Of a stretch of 64,000 nt of DNA, positions 21,294 through 32,600 are shown piece after piece. The stretch's first letter is position 1; each line of letters begins with the position of its first letter. The position numbers and the translations under genes are program-made. The stretch is taken from positions 248,343-312,342 of the forward strand of contig QUZD01000004.1 of assembly GCA_003693505.1 (NCBI GenBank), written 5' to 3'. Below the pieces are notes generated by a model that was given only the letters and a program-made list of their open reading frames with translations, ran no database searches and was not told the origin of the DNA. This stretch comes from Pseudonectria foliicola. Taxonomy: Eukaryota; Ascomycota; Sordariomycetes; Hypocreales; Nectriaceae.

Positions 21294-21378
21294 AGTGTAA
21301 TGATGAGAAGCAGAGTAAAAAAGTGATGCTGTGCTTGCATGCGATCTATTCATTGTTTAAAAGTACCGGTATGTCCGA

Positions 21379-23170
21379 TTATCGGTCAAACTCGGCCTGT
21401 TTCAAGGCTTCGTCGAGATCAACAGCGGAAAGCGATACCCAGCTAGTCTTATTCAAGGTCTTCCAGACGAAAAAGGCTACAAGAACAAGTGGAATATCCC
21501 TAGAGCTAATCAGTAATGGAAGAAACAGTTGGGACACGGAGACACCCACAAATAGGATGAGACAAAGGTACTGGCATCCCAGTTACCCTTGGTAAAAACT
21601 TCAAATCCACTGGTGAGCAGGATCAGGAGGGCTAGGACAAGCCCCGCGTAAGAAGTGTGCACTAGTATTCGAATGTCAGGATTTGACTACACCTCACACG
21701 GGTTATCTTTTTTGTGCTTGACTCACAGGTCCATGAGTTATACCATGGTAGGCGATCGAGTGGAAGTTCCTGTATGCTCATTGCATGCCTTAGTCGGATA
21801 TGGTTGAAGAGGATGGAAGACCAAGAAACCAGGACGCCGGCGGCAGTGAGTCTGACAAGCCACCAGAAGACAGTCAAGGCGCCGCTGGAAAGAGACATGA
21901 AGCTGAGAAACATGACAGCGGTATATGAAAGAACGCACACGTAGGGAATACCCCACGACGTCGTTCGCAAAAAGACTTGGGGAGCTTGACGTTTCAACGC
22001 CAGGCCATAGAGGGTGCGTGTGCCAGCCAGCAGGCTCTGGTTTGAGGAGGACCAAGCAGAGGTAATGACGACGGCGTTGACAATGGATGGAATGGCGCGA
22101 ATACCGGCGGCCGAGGCAGCAATGACAAAGGGACTCTGGGCTGCATTGCCAGACTTGTCATCAAGGCGAGGATCGTCACTGGCAACGAGCAAGCCGACAA
22201 CGAGGATGGCGAGGATGTAAAATATGATGATGCGCACAAAGACATTTCGGCAAGCCCTGGGAATGGCGACCCGCGGGTTCTTGGTTTCGGCGGCGGCCAT
22301 GGCAATGGATTCAACGCCGGCAAAGGAGAAGACGGCACCCGTCATGACGCTCCAGTAGCCGAGGAACTTTCCGAGATTACCACTGGCAATGTGCTCGACA
22401 AAAGGCCCGGGATCGTGCCAGTACTTGAACCCGAGACGAGGCGTACCAGGGATTACCCCAAGATCGATTACGAGGCCGAGGATGATGAGAAAGATGACGA
22501 GGGATATCTTGAGGAGGGCAAAGAAGTATTCGACTTCGCCATAGACCTGGATAAAGCACAAGCCGACTATTGTAGTCAAGATGATGAAGGTGATGATGAT
22601 GACGGACGGGTTAAAGTCGGACCAGAACTCAAAGAGGACGCAGATGGCAGTGATTTCGGAGGGGATGGATAAGGCATTGCCGTAGACAAGATTCCATCCG
22701 ATGGCAAAACCCCAAGCAGGATCGACGAGGAACTCGGCATGGCGCACAAACGAGGCGGTGACGGGCAGCAGGGCTGATACCTCACCGAGAGCAAACTGAA
22801 CAGAGCAAACGAGAATCGCAATGGTCGCGTAGGCGAGGAGAGCACCGAGAGGCCCAGCTGTTTGGACAGCAGCTCCGAGGCCGAGGAAAAGGCCGGTCCC
22901 GATGGCGCCGGCGATGCCCAGCATGGAGAGATGGCGTTCGGCCAGGCCGCGCTTCAGATGGCGGCGCTCAGTGGAAGTGACGAGGTTTCCATGGTACGAA
23001 GGACCGGCTTCCTCGACATCAGCATCAGCATCGGCGTCGGCGTCGATATCGATATTGCTGTCGACTTGGGCGACTTGAGCGACTTGGGCATGCTGGGTAA
23101 GCTGCTCAGAACTGGACGAGCCGATGGTGCCGTAGACGGGCGACGGGGGGCTGCTGCCCCGAAACAGCAT
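21379..23170 (-). CDS. YAT-family amino acid permease
   Basis: Three exons, 21727-23170, 21550-21661 and 21379-21499, give 558 residues; introns 21662-21726 (65 bp) and 21500-21549 (50 bp). The cytoplasmic N-terminus holds a short Asp-Ala repeat (residues about 40-52). 'HLKRGLAERHLSMLGIAGAIGTGLF' type text (helix 1, seen from residue 75) and 'GVESIAMAAAETKNPR' (helix 6-loop) are diagnostic of the yeast amino acid transporter family. The last exon ends '..DLDEALKQAEFDR', the usual cytoplasmic tail. For the last intron two tandem acceptors six bases apart (at 21506 and 21500) both keep the frame, giving SSYFSRDIP or SSYLDIP; the latter fits homologues. It imports amino acids by proton symport; specificity is not deducible. 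Confidence 0.93.
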
Positions 23171-23556
23171 CGCGACGATTGTGAAGAGATGACAGAGCTA
23201 GAGAATAGGGGCGCGAAACAAGGTGCTGTTCTTGTCTGGCCTCGTCGGGTTCATCTGGTGTCTTGGATCACTCTCGTCATTCTGAGACTGGATGGGGGTG
23301 TGTGTGTTGCTGGAGACCATAGAGTAGATTTCGCCCTGCTTGTGCCTGAGAGACTTGGCTACGGAACCAAGGCTGTCGCGTTCCAATTGAAGACGCCGTC
23401 GACGGTGTTACTCAGTCTTGTCGATGGACGGTTTCCACCAAGTATGGCGACAGTTGCGAGACGAGCGGCCGTGAGGCAGGAAACTGGCGACGTGGAGTCT
23501 ACGTGACACCTCACTTGACTGAATGTGCACCAGAACCAGAACCCTCTCTAAGTACC

Positions 23557-23576
23557 TAGGTAGGTAGGTAGGTAGG
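23557..23576 (+). repeat. (TAGG)5 tandem repeat
   Basis: Five TAGG units preceded by GTACC, so that the left edge forms TACCTAGGTA. The same words recur at 23882-23952, 24040-24051, 44187-44201 and 47875-47892. Confidence 0.85.
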
Positions 23577-23881
23577 CAAGGAATACAGGCGGTTCAGCGT
23601 GCTATAGTGGAGTAGACCCACTGGAGCGGCTGGTTTATCCACTGTAATCCCGGGATCAGGCACTGTAACGGCTCGGACAGTACTGTAGCTAACGTGCTAA
23701 CCACAGGCAGCGGCTCTCGCGTTTGCAACTGAGCTAGCAGCTCTGATTCGTGACAATTGTTGGCATCTACCTACAGAAGAGTTTGGATTGGCAGTCCGCC
23801 GTAGATCCATGCAAGTAAGACGGAATAGACACGCCCTCATTGGGCAGAACTGTAGGAGAGTTTCACGACGTTTTCGTCATG

Positions 23882-23952
23882 ATACCTACTTAAGTTGAGG
23901 TAGTTAGGTATGTAGGTGCCGTAGGTACGCTTACTATACCTACAGTACCTAG
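23882..23952. repeat. Cluster of TACCTA/TAGGTA words
   Basis: Within 71 bp the words TACCTA, TAGGTA, GTAGGT and TACCTAGG occur repeatedly on both strands with small spacers. The cluster lies 385-455 bp upstream of the P450 ATG. Confidence 0.7.
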
Positions 23953-24039
23953 GAATATCAATTCTCAAAGGCAAGTGCGTGCGAGATGCGATTGCTCCTG
24001 CGTTCGGTCGGTACGGTAGCTGGGTATTAGCTTATTACT

Positions 24040-24051
24040 GTACCTAGGTAC
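24040..24051. promoter_or_regulatory. 12-bp palindrome GTACCTAGGTAC
   Basis: A perfect inverted repeat about 285 bp upstream of the P450 start. It matches the core of the neighbouring TACCTA/TAGGTA clusters. Function unknown. Confidence 0.4.
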
Positions 24052-24336
24052 TTGATGTGAGAGAGAAGCTGCGACGGGTTCTAGATCATGGCACCTTCCC
24101 AACTCGTCAAGCTCCATTCCCTTCCCGGATCCATCCAGCATCGCCATCCAACCTATTTTTCGTGGCTTTGCTTCTTCCTGTTCCATCCTCTTCCTCTCGC
24201 TCCTCTGCTTCTCCCTTCCTCATACATGTCCTCTGGCTTTTCCTCTCGCCAGCCAACCCCAACTCTTTCTTGGCCGACTCTCTGCCACTCGCACATATTC
24301 GTCTTTGGTGTGTGAAATGGCCATTCGACAGCCATC

Positions 24337-26079
24337 ATGACTTCGTCATTACCGCCTCTCCTCTCGTCCATCACGGCATCGCTTTTGACTCTTCTCGACA
24401 AGCTCACCTGGACTCGCCTGCTCCTCTTCTCGCCGCTTGCTCTGGTCCTCTGTTTCGCCTTCGACTGCCTGTGCCAGCCGCGATACCCCAAGCAAATCCC
24501 CATTGTCGGCTACCACAATGGTCGTGGTTTGTGGGCGCGCATCGCCAACAGCGTCGCCTACTTTTCCTCGCATCGCAGCTGGATTGAGCAGGGTTATCGC
24601 AAGTACAACAAGCAGAACGTCCCCTTCATCGCTTCCGCTCCCATCATTCGACCTCCCGACGTCATTCTCCCCCAGTCCGAGATTGCCTGGATGATGAGCC
24701 AGCCCGACCATGTCCTCTCGAGCAACGATGCCCACAACGCTACCCTTTACACCCGCTACAACTTCCTCGGCCGTCGCATGGCTGAGGATCCCTTTGCCCA
24801 ACGTGCCATGCATACATATATGGCGCGCAGTCTCCCGGCCCTCGTGCCAGGCATTGAGGAAGAGGTGACTGCTGCGCTTGACTCGGCCTTGGGAACCGAC
24901 ACGGACAATTGGAAGTCGATCAACATCTGGTCTCACTGGATGGATGTTGCCTCCAGAGTCACCGCCCGCCTCCTCGTCGGTCCTGAAATATGTCGCGACG
25001 AAGAGTATCTCGAGGCCATTGTTGGCTTCGCCGACGACATGGTCCGCAACAACCTGCTGCTGCACCTGACTCCTAAAATCTTACACCCCATTGTCGGCCG
25101 CCTGCTGTCGCTTTCCAACTGGTGGCACTGGCGCATCTCGAGCAACATTGCCATGTCCACTATTAATGTCCGTGTCGTCAACATGGTCCGTCAAGAGGCT
25201 GGCGATGTCAGACTCAAGGATTGGACGCCCCCGGAGGACTTTGTCACCTGGGCTGTACGACTTGCCCAGATTGAAGGCAAAAAGTATGAGCTAGACGCCG
25301 AAAGCATCTCGAAGCGCATGCTCCCCATCCAATTTGCCGCCATCCACACCACCGTCATCACGGGGCAGTCGTTGCTGCTCGACTTGCTCTCCACGTCCCC
25401 TGACGATCGCGTGTTGGATACACTCCGCGACGAATTGCGCGCGAACCTACCCGCATCCGGCCGCTGGGACAAGGCTTCTCTCGCCTCACTCACCCGCCTC
25501 GATTCCTGTATTAGGGAATCTCAGCGCCTTAGCAACTTTGGCGATACGGTTGTTGAGCGCATGGTGGTATCACGAGAGGGTCTGCACCACCCAAAATTTG
25601 GATGGACCTTGCCCAAGGGATCCATGGTCACGGTCAATGTCGAGGGAATGCACCACGACGAGGATCTGTACGAGAATGCAAAGATGTACGACCCGTGGCG
25701 CTTTTCACGCGTCCGTGAGGCATGGGCTCGCAAGTCGCCGGAAGAGCAGCGAAGGAACGCAGAGGAGGGGGCCAATGTGAGAGTGCTGGGCATGGTGACG
25801 ACAAGCGACCAGCACATGGCATTTGGACACGGAAGACACGCGTGGTGAGTGAAATCACTGATATACTGGTGACCTACTTCCTAGGAGCATTGCTAACACG
25901 AATTCAGCCCTGGCCGGTTCTATGCCGCATACGAGTTGAAGCTCTTCCTGGCGCATCTGCTACTCAACTACGACGTCAAGATGCTTGATAAACGGCCCGA
26001 GCCAACGTGGTGGGGAACGCACATCATACCGCCCATGAGTGCGTGTATCGAGGTGCGCCGGAAGAAGGGCTCGGTCTAG
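24337..26079 (+). CDS. Cytochrome P450 monooxygenase, ent-kaurene-oxidase-like group
   Basis: Two exons, 24337-25844 and 25908-26079, joined over a 63 bp intron, give 559 residues. An N-terminal hydrophobic segment (about 25-45) anchors the enzyme in the endoplasmic reticulum. The K-helix ExxR reads 'RESQR'. The intron falls inside the haem loop, and splicing restores 'FGHGRHACPG' with Cys503 as the haem thiolate ligand. The I-helix reads 'FAAIHTT', with His in place of the usual acidic residue of AGxDT; this is typical of fungal P450s related to ent-kaurene oxidases. It would hydroxylate a small hydrophobic substrate with a partner reductase. No terpene or polyketide synthase is nearby, so no pathway can be assigned. 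Confidence 0.93.
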
Positions 26080-26290
26080 GAGATGAGGATAGAGCAATGG
26101 GACGAGGTCGGCTGGAACGGGGCAGTGTCAAATCATCAACTGGATAAAGGCTGCAGTGTCATGTATCAGCAGCATAATGGGCCATGGCATGGAAATCTAA
26201 TGTGGAGATGATGAAATGTGCCTCTGGCAATTCAATGCAATTATATCAAGCGCTTTTGTCTACATGCCCTGCATAATCCCTTGGTCCCCC

Positions 26291-28855
26291 TCAGAGATCA
26301 AAGCCAAGGCCGTCGGTGTTGCCGAGGAAGATGCCGCCCTTCTGGCCCTCCCTCAGCAACGCGCCCACATCGACTCGTCCGCCGGTAATGTAGCGCTCAC
26401 TGACGCCCAGGTTGACCCTTCGGCTCAGCTCATCACGCAGCTGGGCCCGGAGGGCGCCCATTTCGGCCTTTGTGAGCGCCATGGCCTCCTTTTCCTTCTT
26501 GCGACGGCCTCCGCCCCGTCCGCCCCGGCGGCCCTCGGCGGCCTCAAAGTCGTCCTCGTCGTACTCGACGCCGAGCTCCTCGGCGGCGTTGCGCAGCCAG
26601 GCGTCGTCGCTGTTGCCCTTTTCCTTGGCCAGCACCGCGTCGGCCAGCCGCTTGGACATGTCGACGCGCGGCTTGAGGCGCGAGACGGCCTTGCGGTCCA
26701 CGGGGAGCGTCTGGATGAGGTGCGAGCGCTTGGCGGAGCGGCGCGCGTGGATCTTGGCGGCGAGGCGCTGCGTGGGAATCACCTCGTCGGGCGAGCACAG
26801 GATGATGCTGGTGCCGGTCCGCTCGGCGCGGGCCGTTCGACCGGAGCGGTGGATGTACGTGTCGGCGGATCGGGGGACGTGGTAATGCAGCACCTGGTCC
26901 ACTTCCTTGATGTCGAGACCGCGGGCGGCCACGTCGGTCGCAATGAGGATCGAGTTCTTGGTCGCCGTGAAGCGCTCGAGGGAGCGCAGGCGCGCCTTTT
27001 GCGCCATCTGCGAGTGCAGCGGCAGCGCGTTGAGGTCGAGGTTCTGCAGCAGCGGCGTCAGGCGGCGGACGGCCGAGATGGAGTTTGTGAAGACGAGGGA
27101 TCGGCGGCCGGGGTTGAGGAGGAGCACCGTGTAGAGGTAGAGATCCTGAGGGGAAGTCTGTTAGCGCCCTATATCATGATATCACTTGTTTGTAAACGGG
27201 GAATCAATGCTCACCTTTTCCATGGCGCCGCACTCAATTAAGCCCTCGCGCAAGCCCGAGGCCATGGAGCTGACTGGGTTGACGTCGATAAAGTTGGGCT
27301 CGTGGCGGAACTTGAGGCACTTGAGCAGATACGCCATCTTTTCCTCGTCGCTGCCTGCGGCCGACTGTCGGCCCTTGCCGGCGAGCTTGGTCTGGAGGTT
27401 CTTGTCAAACGTGGCGGAGAAGACGAGCGTCTGTCTTTGCGGTCTTTGTTTCGCCTTGTTGCCATCGTCATCGTCATCGCCATCGTCATCCTCCTCGCTG
27501 TCATCCTCGTCGTCGTCGTCGTCGTCAGCCTCGGGATTCCGCTTGTCGAGCGCGCCAATGATGTCCTCGGCCTCCTTGAACTGGCCAACCTTGAACAGCC
27601 GATCGGCCTCGTCCACCACGAGGAAGCGGATGCGAGAAAAGGAGTTCTGGAGCTTCATGTCGCCATCCAGCACCTCCCACAGACGGCCCGGCGTGCCGAC
27701 GACAATGTCGGCACGGGTCAGTTGGCGCTGCTGCTTCTGGATGCTCAAGCCACCCGTCACGACGCAGACGTAGGGAGACGAGGGAAGGCCTTGGCAGAGG
27801 GCGCGCAAGTGGTCGCCCAGCTGCTTGGCCAGTTCACGCGTGGGACTCAGGATGACGGCGAGGGGCGTGTGTGCTTTGGTCTTTTTCTTGGTCGTCTTGT
27901 CGTCGACTTCCTCTTCGTCGTCGTCGTCGTCGTCGTCGTTCTCATCCTTGTCCTCTCTCTCCACGTGCTCGTCAAGAACGCTGTCGTCGCCCTCGTGGAG
28001 CTCCAGCCAGCGCTCCACCATGGGAATGCCAAATGCCAACGTTTTGCCCGAACCCGTCTGCGCCTTGCCAATCACGTCGTCGCCCGCCACAATCGCCGGG
28101 ATCGCCTGCGCCTGAATCTCGGTCGGCGTCGAGAAGCCCAGGCGCGCAATGGCTGACAGCAGCGGCGGCGACAGGTTCAGAGGAACCCAGGCCGCCATGT
28201 CGACGTCTTCGTCGCCGTCGCCTTGCGCGTCCGCCAGAGCCCCGAACGAGTTTCCGTGTGCAGCGGGCTTCTGTAGGCCTTGCGCCAGGTCGACCTTCCG
28301 CTTGCTCTTGTCCTTGTTTTTCTTGTCGTTGTTGGCAGCCAGCTTGCCAGACCCGTCGGCCTTTTCGCCCTCCTTATTCTTGGCCTTGGCACCCTTGTCC
28401 TTGCTCTTGCGCTTCGGTTCTTGAGCGACCGGACTCGCCACACCATCTTCATCACCGCCAGCTTGACCGGCACCGACAGATTCACCCGCCACAGGGCTAT
28501 CGCCGAATCCCTCAAAAGAGTCATCCCCATCGTCTTCGTTGCTTACGCCGTTGGCGCTCTTGTCTACAGCAGTCGTCTTCGTCGTCGTTGTAGTCTTGTC
28601 GGCGTCCACCACAAACTGCACGCGGTTGCTTGCATCCCGCACCACATCAACACCCTCAATCACCTCGAGGCCACCAAAATCGTCGCCCACAGACTGCCAG
28701 GCGAGAGCAGCAGTGTCGATAGCGTGGCGGGCCGGGCGGCTTCCTTTCTTCCCCTTGCCGCTCTTGGAGTTGTTGGCGTGGCTCGAGTTCTTGGGGCGCT
28801 TCGAGGCGGGAGCAGCCGAGGTTGCAACCTTGCGCTTCTTTGAGGGCGGGACCAT
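26291..28855 (-). CDS. MAK5: DEAD-box RNA helicase MAK5
   Basis: Two exons, 27215-28855 and 26291-27145, with a 69 bp intron, encode 831 residues. The nucleolar ATP-dependent helicase acts in 60S ribosomal subunit assembly. The basic N-terminus ('PPSKKRKV') is a nuclear/nucleolar signal. The MAK5-type lead-in 'AWVPLNLSPPLLSAIARLGF' is followed by motif I 'AQTGSGKT', 'PTRELAKQ', 'TPGRLWEV', motif II 'DEAD', motif III 'SATFD', and, after the intron, 'ATDVAARGLD' and motif VI 'HRSGRTAR'. Two Asp/Glu-rich insertions of about 25-35 residues lie inside the helicase core, before Ia and between DEAD and SAT, encoded by trinucleotide runs. The long open frames on the other strand here are shadows. Confidence 0.96.
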
Positions 28856-29360
28856 TTGTAAATCTCGCGTTGGGGTCGCCGCCGCGGTGTTGACTCGATT
28901 TGAAGTGTCAAGTGTGTTGAATCAAAGTCAAAGTCGAGAAGTGAGCTCGAGGGATATGGATGGGCAAGATGTTGAAGCGGGAAAAAAAAAGTTACAAAAT
29001 GTCGGCAAAAACTGGCCCCGACGACCGATCTCCAAATGCCGACATGTGTCTATGTACCTTTGTACCTTTAGCAACTTTCTTGGGCATCACAATCTGCAAC
29101 TTGTTTATTCTCTTTGAATTAGTGAAACAACCAAGGAAATATGTTCTTGTCTTTTAATGCCCTCTAGAGCAGTGTCCAGTCCAACCTAACAGCAACATGT
29201 TTCTCAGATGCCAAAAACTTCCCTGTTCCAGTCCATCCATTGCCTATACCGTCCATGCCCTCACTTGACTTGGTCGGCAATATCATCAACCAATACATGC
29301 TACGTCTTATTATACACTGCTTCAATCTACTCTCGGGATCCTCTTTCAGTATCTTACTTC
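28856..29360. other. Intergenic region upstream of MAK5
   Basis: About 500 bp between the MAK5 start and the MLP1/TPR stop (both minus strand). It holds an A9 run at 28982-28990. No gene seen. Confidence 0.5.
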
Positions 29361-29648
29361 TCAGTGCGCACCTCTCGCTCGCTTCGCGCCCGTTCCAGCC
29401 GCCTCTGAGTCGCCGCGTGGGCGCTTGTTGCCGGGCTGGAAGTCCGATGCGCCCGGATTCATCGATCCGCGTCCACCTCGAGCTCCTCCTCGTCCGCCCC
29501 GTCCAGCGTGCTGGGCTGTTCCGGCCTCCTGAGTGCCGGCTGCTCCTCGCTGGCCCGGAGGAACATATGCTCCACCTCTGCCACGGCCACCACCGCCACC
29601 TCGAGGCATCGGTATACCTGAACGTACAGGCGCTTGTTGTTGCTGCTG

Positions 29649-29680
<32 letters not shown>

Positions 29681-32600
29681 GAGGCTTCTGTTGAGGCGCC
29701 TGCTGTTGTTGTTGCTGCTGCTGAGGCTGGGCTGCTTGGGCTGCGGGTGCGCCACCTTGTTCGGTCTTAACGGCGAATGGGTTCGGCACGTCGCCACCAC
29801 CCGTATTGGCCGGTACTGCAAAGGGATTGTTGGTCTTTGGTGGCGGGATCCCACTAGAAGCTGGCTTCGTCTCTCCGGTTGTCGGTGGCGCTGCGGCTGC
29901 CAATGCGGGGGCCGGGGCCGGGGCTGGAGCTGGAGCTGATGCTTGAGCCCCAACAGGGGTCGCTGCCGGTGCTGCCCTAGACGGCGTCTGGGGTGCTCCC
30001 GGGGTTCCGGGCACTCCGGCAGTTGAGCCCTGCCGAGCCGGCGTCGGCTTTGGCGCAGCTTGGGGCGGAGGAGGAGCCTGGGTCGCCTTGGCAACCTCCC
30101 AGACCTCCACGACAGGCTTCTGTGGCGTCTCGGAAGCCGCCTTCTCTACAACGCCGAGCTTGGCCGCCGCTCCCCGAAGCTTGTTCTCCGCCATGTTGAT
30201 ACGCAGGGTGGACTTTTTGGACTCCATAAGTTGTGCTTGCTCCCTGGCCGATGCAATCTTGGACTCGTACTCGTTCTTGAGCCTGGCCTCGAGCTCCGTC
30301 TTGGCCTTGCCCGTCTCCACCTCCAGCTTCTTCTTGATGTTTGCCGCCACGATATTCTTAACCGTCGGGTTGGTGGCCAAGAACTGCCGGATTCCAACGT
30401 CATCCAGTTGGGAAAGATCAGGCGTCGCAGGGACCGTCTGAGGGCCTTCGGTCTTGGCTGGCGTTGACGGTGGCTGTTGTTCGGTGGTGGCAGCGGCTGG
30501 AGGCTGCTCCAAAGACATCTTGGCTGCCTTGGCTGCCTCGGGATTCTCGGCCAGCCAGATTTGCTTCTCTTGCTCAAACCGAAGCTTGAGTTCCTCGTCC
30601 CTCTTCTTAAACTCGTCCTCCATCTTGGCACGGCTCTCCTTGAGCTTGTTGTTGAGGGCATCCCGCATCCGATCGGAACGCTCCTTAATCGTCTGCTGAA
30701 TCTTGGCTTCCACCTCGTTGGCCTTCTGCTCAAACTCTGTTGCCTTCGCCTCAGCGGTTGCCACCTTCTCCTCCAGGGCCTTCTTCTCTTCTTCCGAAAT
30801 ACCAGGAGCAGCGGGTGCAGAAGGTGCCGCGGGGGCCGCGGGGGCCTCAGCCATCTGTGCATCGGCGGTCTCCGCAGCTGGCTGCTGTCCGTTTGATTCA
30901 GGAGCAGCGGCTGGAGCCTGTGCCGCCTCCAGCAACTTCTTGTTGGCCTCATCGCGCTCTGACTGAGCCGTGCGGAGCTCGTCTCGCAATGATTCGAGCT
31001 GCTGCTCGGCGCCAACCTTTTGCTCATTGACAGCCTCAAGCTCCTTGCGAATAGTCGCAAGTTGCTGTTCCAGCTGGCCAACAATCTCTGTAGAGACAGC
31101 AGCCTCGGCCTGCGTCACACCGTTTGTGGCAGCAGGGGCAGCAGGGGTAGCCGGAGCCTGTTGAGCCTGTTGAGCCTGTTGACGAAGTTCGTCAACTTCC
31201 TTCCGGAAGTTCTGAATCTGTTGCTCAAGCTCCGTTCTTTGCTGACTCGACTCCTCCGCTTGCTTCTTAACACCTTCCAGCTCGCCATTGACCTTGTCCA
31301 AGTTCTCTTGAAGTTGGTGCGCACGCTGGTTCGCATCGTTCTTCTCACCCGTGAGCTTCCTCGACCGCTCCTTGAATTGGTCCACCAGCTTGCCTCGGGT
31401 GGTAGTCCAGCCAGAGCGCTCCGTCTCCAAGACAGACTCGAGTTCAGCAACCTTGTCCTTGAGCGGCTGCTCAGCCACCTTGAGGGCATCGCGCTCGGCT
31501 TCGAGGTTGCTAATGGTCTCCTTAAGTTGTTCCATCTCAGCAGGATCGACACGGCCATACTTGGTGAGGATGCCCTCAGTTCGCTTCTGCCAACGGTCAC
31601 GATCCTCCTGGATCTGCTTGATCTCATCCTGGAGGAAGGTCTGTTGCGTCTTGAGTGTGTCAATCTCAGCCTCGAGGGGCTGAACCCTAGCTTCCATCTC
31701 CTCAACCCTCTTTTGCTTCTCTGTGACTTGATCCTTGAGCTGCTGGTTCTCATTTCGTAGCGTCATACTGCTCTCCCGATAGAGGTTGAGCTCGTTGAGC
31801 TTCTCCATGAGGTCCTTGTGCGTCGTCGAAGATCGGCCACTCTCGGCCGCCTGTGTGCGCTCCTGGTCCAGCTTTAGACGAGCCTCATCTAGCTGAGACT
31901 GTGTATATTCAAGCTGCTGCTGGAGACGTTTGGATTCCTGACTCTTAAGGTCATATTGGACCTCGAGAATCTCCTTCTCGCGGCGGAGGTAGCTGTTCAG
32001 TTCGCGAAGACCCTCGGTAGCATCGCCGATAGGTACAGGCGACATGCGTTCGTCGACGTCCTCATCGTTGCCGCCTCTGTTCTGCTGGAGCGCCGTAACC
32101 TGAGCCGTCAAGGCTTCCAGCTGCTGATGCAAAAGCTTGTTCTGTGCGTTGACATCTTCGCGTCGCGACTTGACCTCAGCCATCTCCTGTTCAAGCTGCT
32201 GTCGCCGATCCTCCCAAGAACTCTCGCTCTGTGTCAGTGTTACCTTTGCCGATTCGGCTTCGGTCCGCAGTGACGTCGCTTCGCTCTTGAGTTCGTTGAA
32301 CTCGACTCTGAGCTGCTGGACAAGCTTGGCAGCTTCGGCATGCTTCACAAGCTCTTGTTCATAGTCTTGTTGAGCCTTGGAAGCAATCTCTGCCTGTGCA
32401 CGCAGGTCCTGTTGGTGATACCTGGTAGCCTCAACATGGCGAGCGCTTTCCTCCTTCAGTCGGTTGACCTCTTCCTCCAAAATGGCCTTTTCGTCCTCGA
32501 ACCTTCGGGCCACCTCGCCCTGGGAATCCCGCAGGCTAGACAGCTCCGTGTTGGATCGAGAGAGTTCGGTAGACATATCATCGACGCGTTGGCCAAGCTC

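Larger units (their letters stand above)
23171..24336. other. Divergent promoter region with TAGG/TACCTA motifs
   Basis: About 1.17 kb between the YAT permease and the P450, which diverge. It contains (TAGG)5, a cluster of GTAGGTA/TACCTA words and a 12-base palindrome, listed separately, and a pyrimidine-rich tract (24160-24300) probably forming the P450 leader. Confidence 0.6.

Noticed and set aside
23557..23576. TAGG repeats as a telomere remnant
   Set aside because: Fungal telomeres are usually TTAGGG; this is four-base TAGG, short, and between two ordinary genes.
21379..26079. Permease, P450, zinc-cluster factor and HET gene as a biosynthetic cluster
   Set aside because: There is no synthase or core enzyme, the genes are spaced by 0.6-1.9 kb, and orientation is mixed.
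26216..27241. A 341-residue open frame on the plus strand
   Set aside because: It lies antisense to MAK5, whose motifs are unmistakable. The frame stays open because of GC-rich codon bias; the translation is Ala/Val/Leu-rich without a domain.
27302..28593. Two further long plus-strand frames (284 and 240 residues)
   Set aside because: Also antisense to MAK5, made of Ser/Arg or Val runs mirrored from acidic codons.
30146..31760. Long frames of both strands inside the MLP1 gene
   Set aside because: Shadow frames of a coiled-coil gene; they show only repetitive Leu or Arg/Ser composition.
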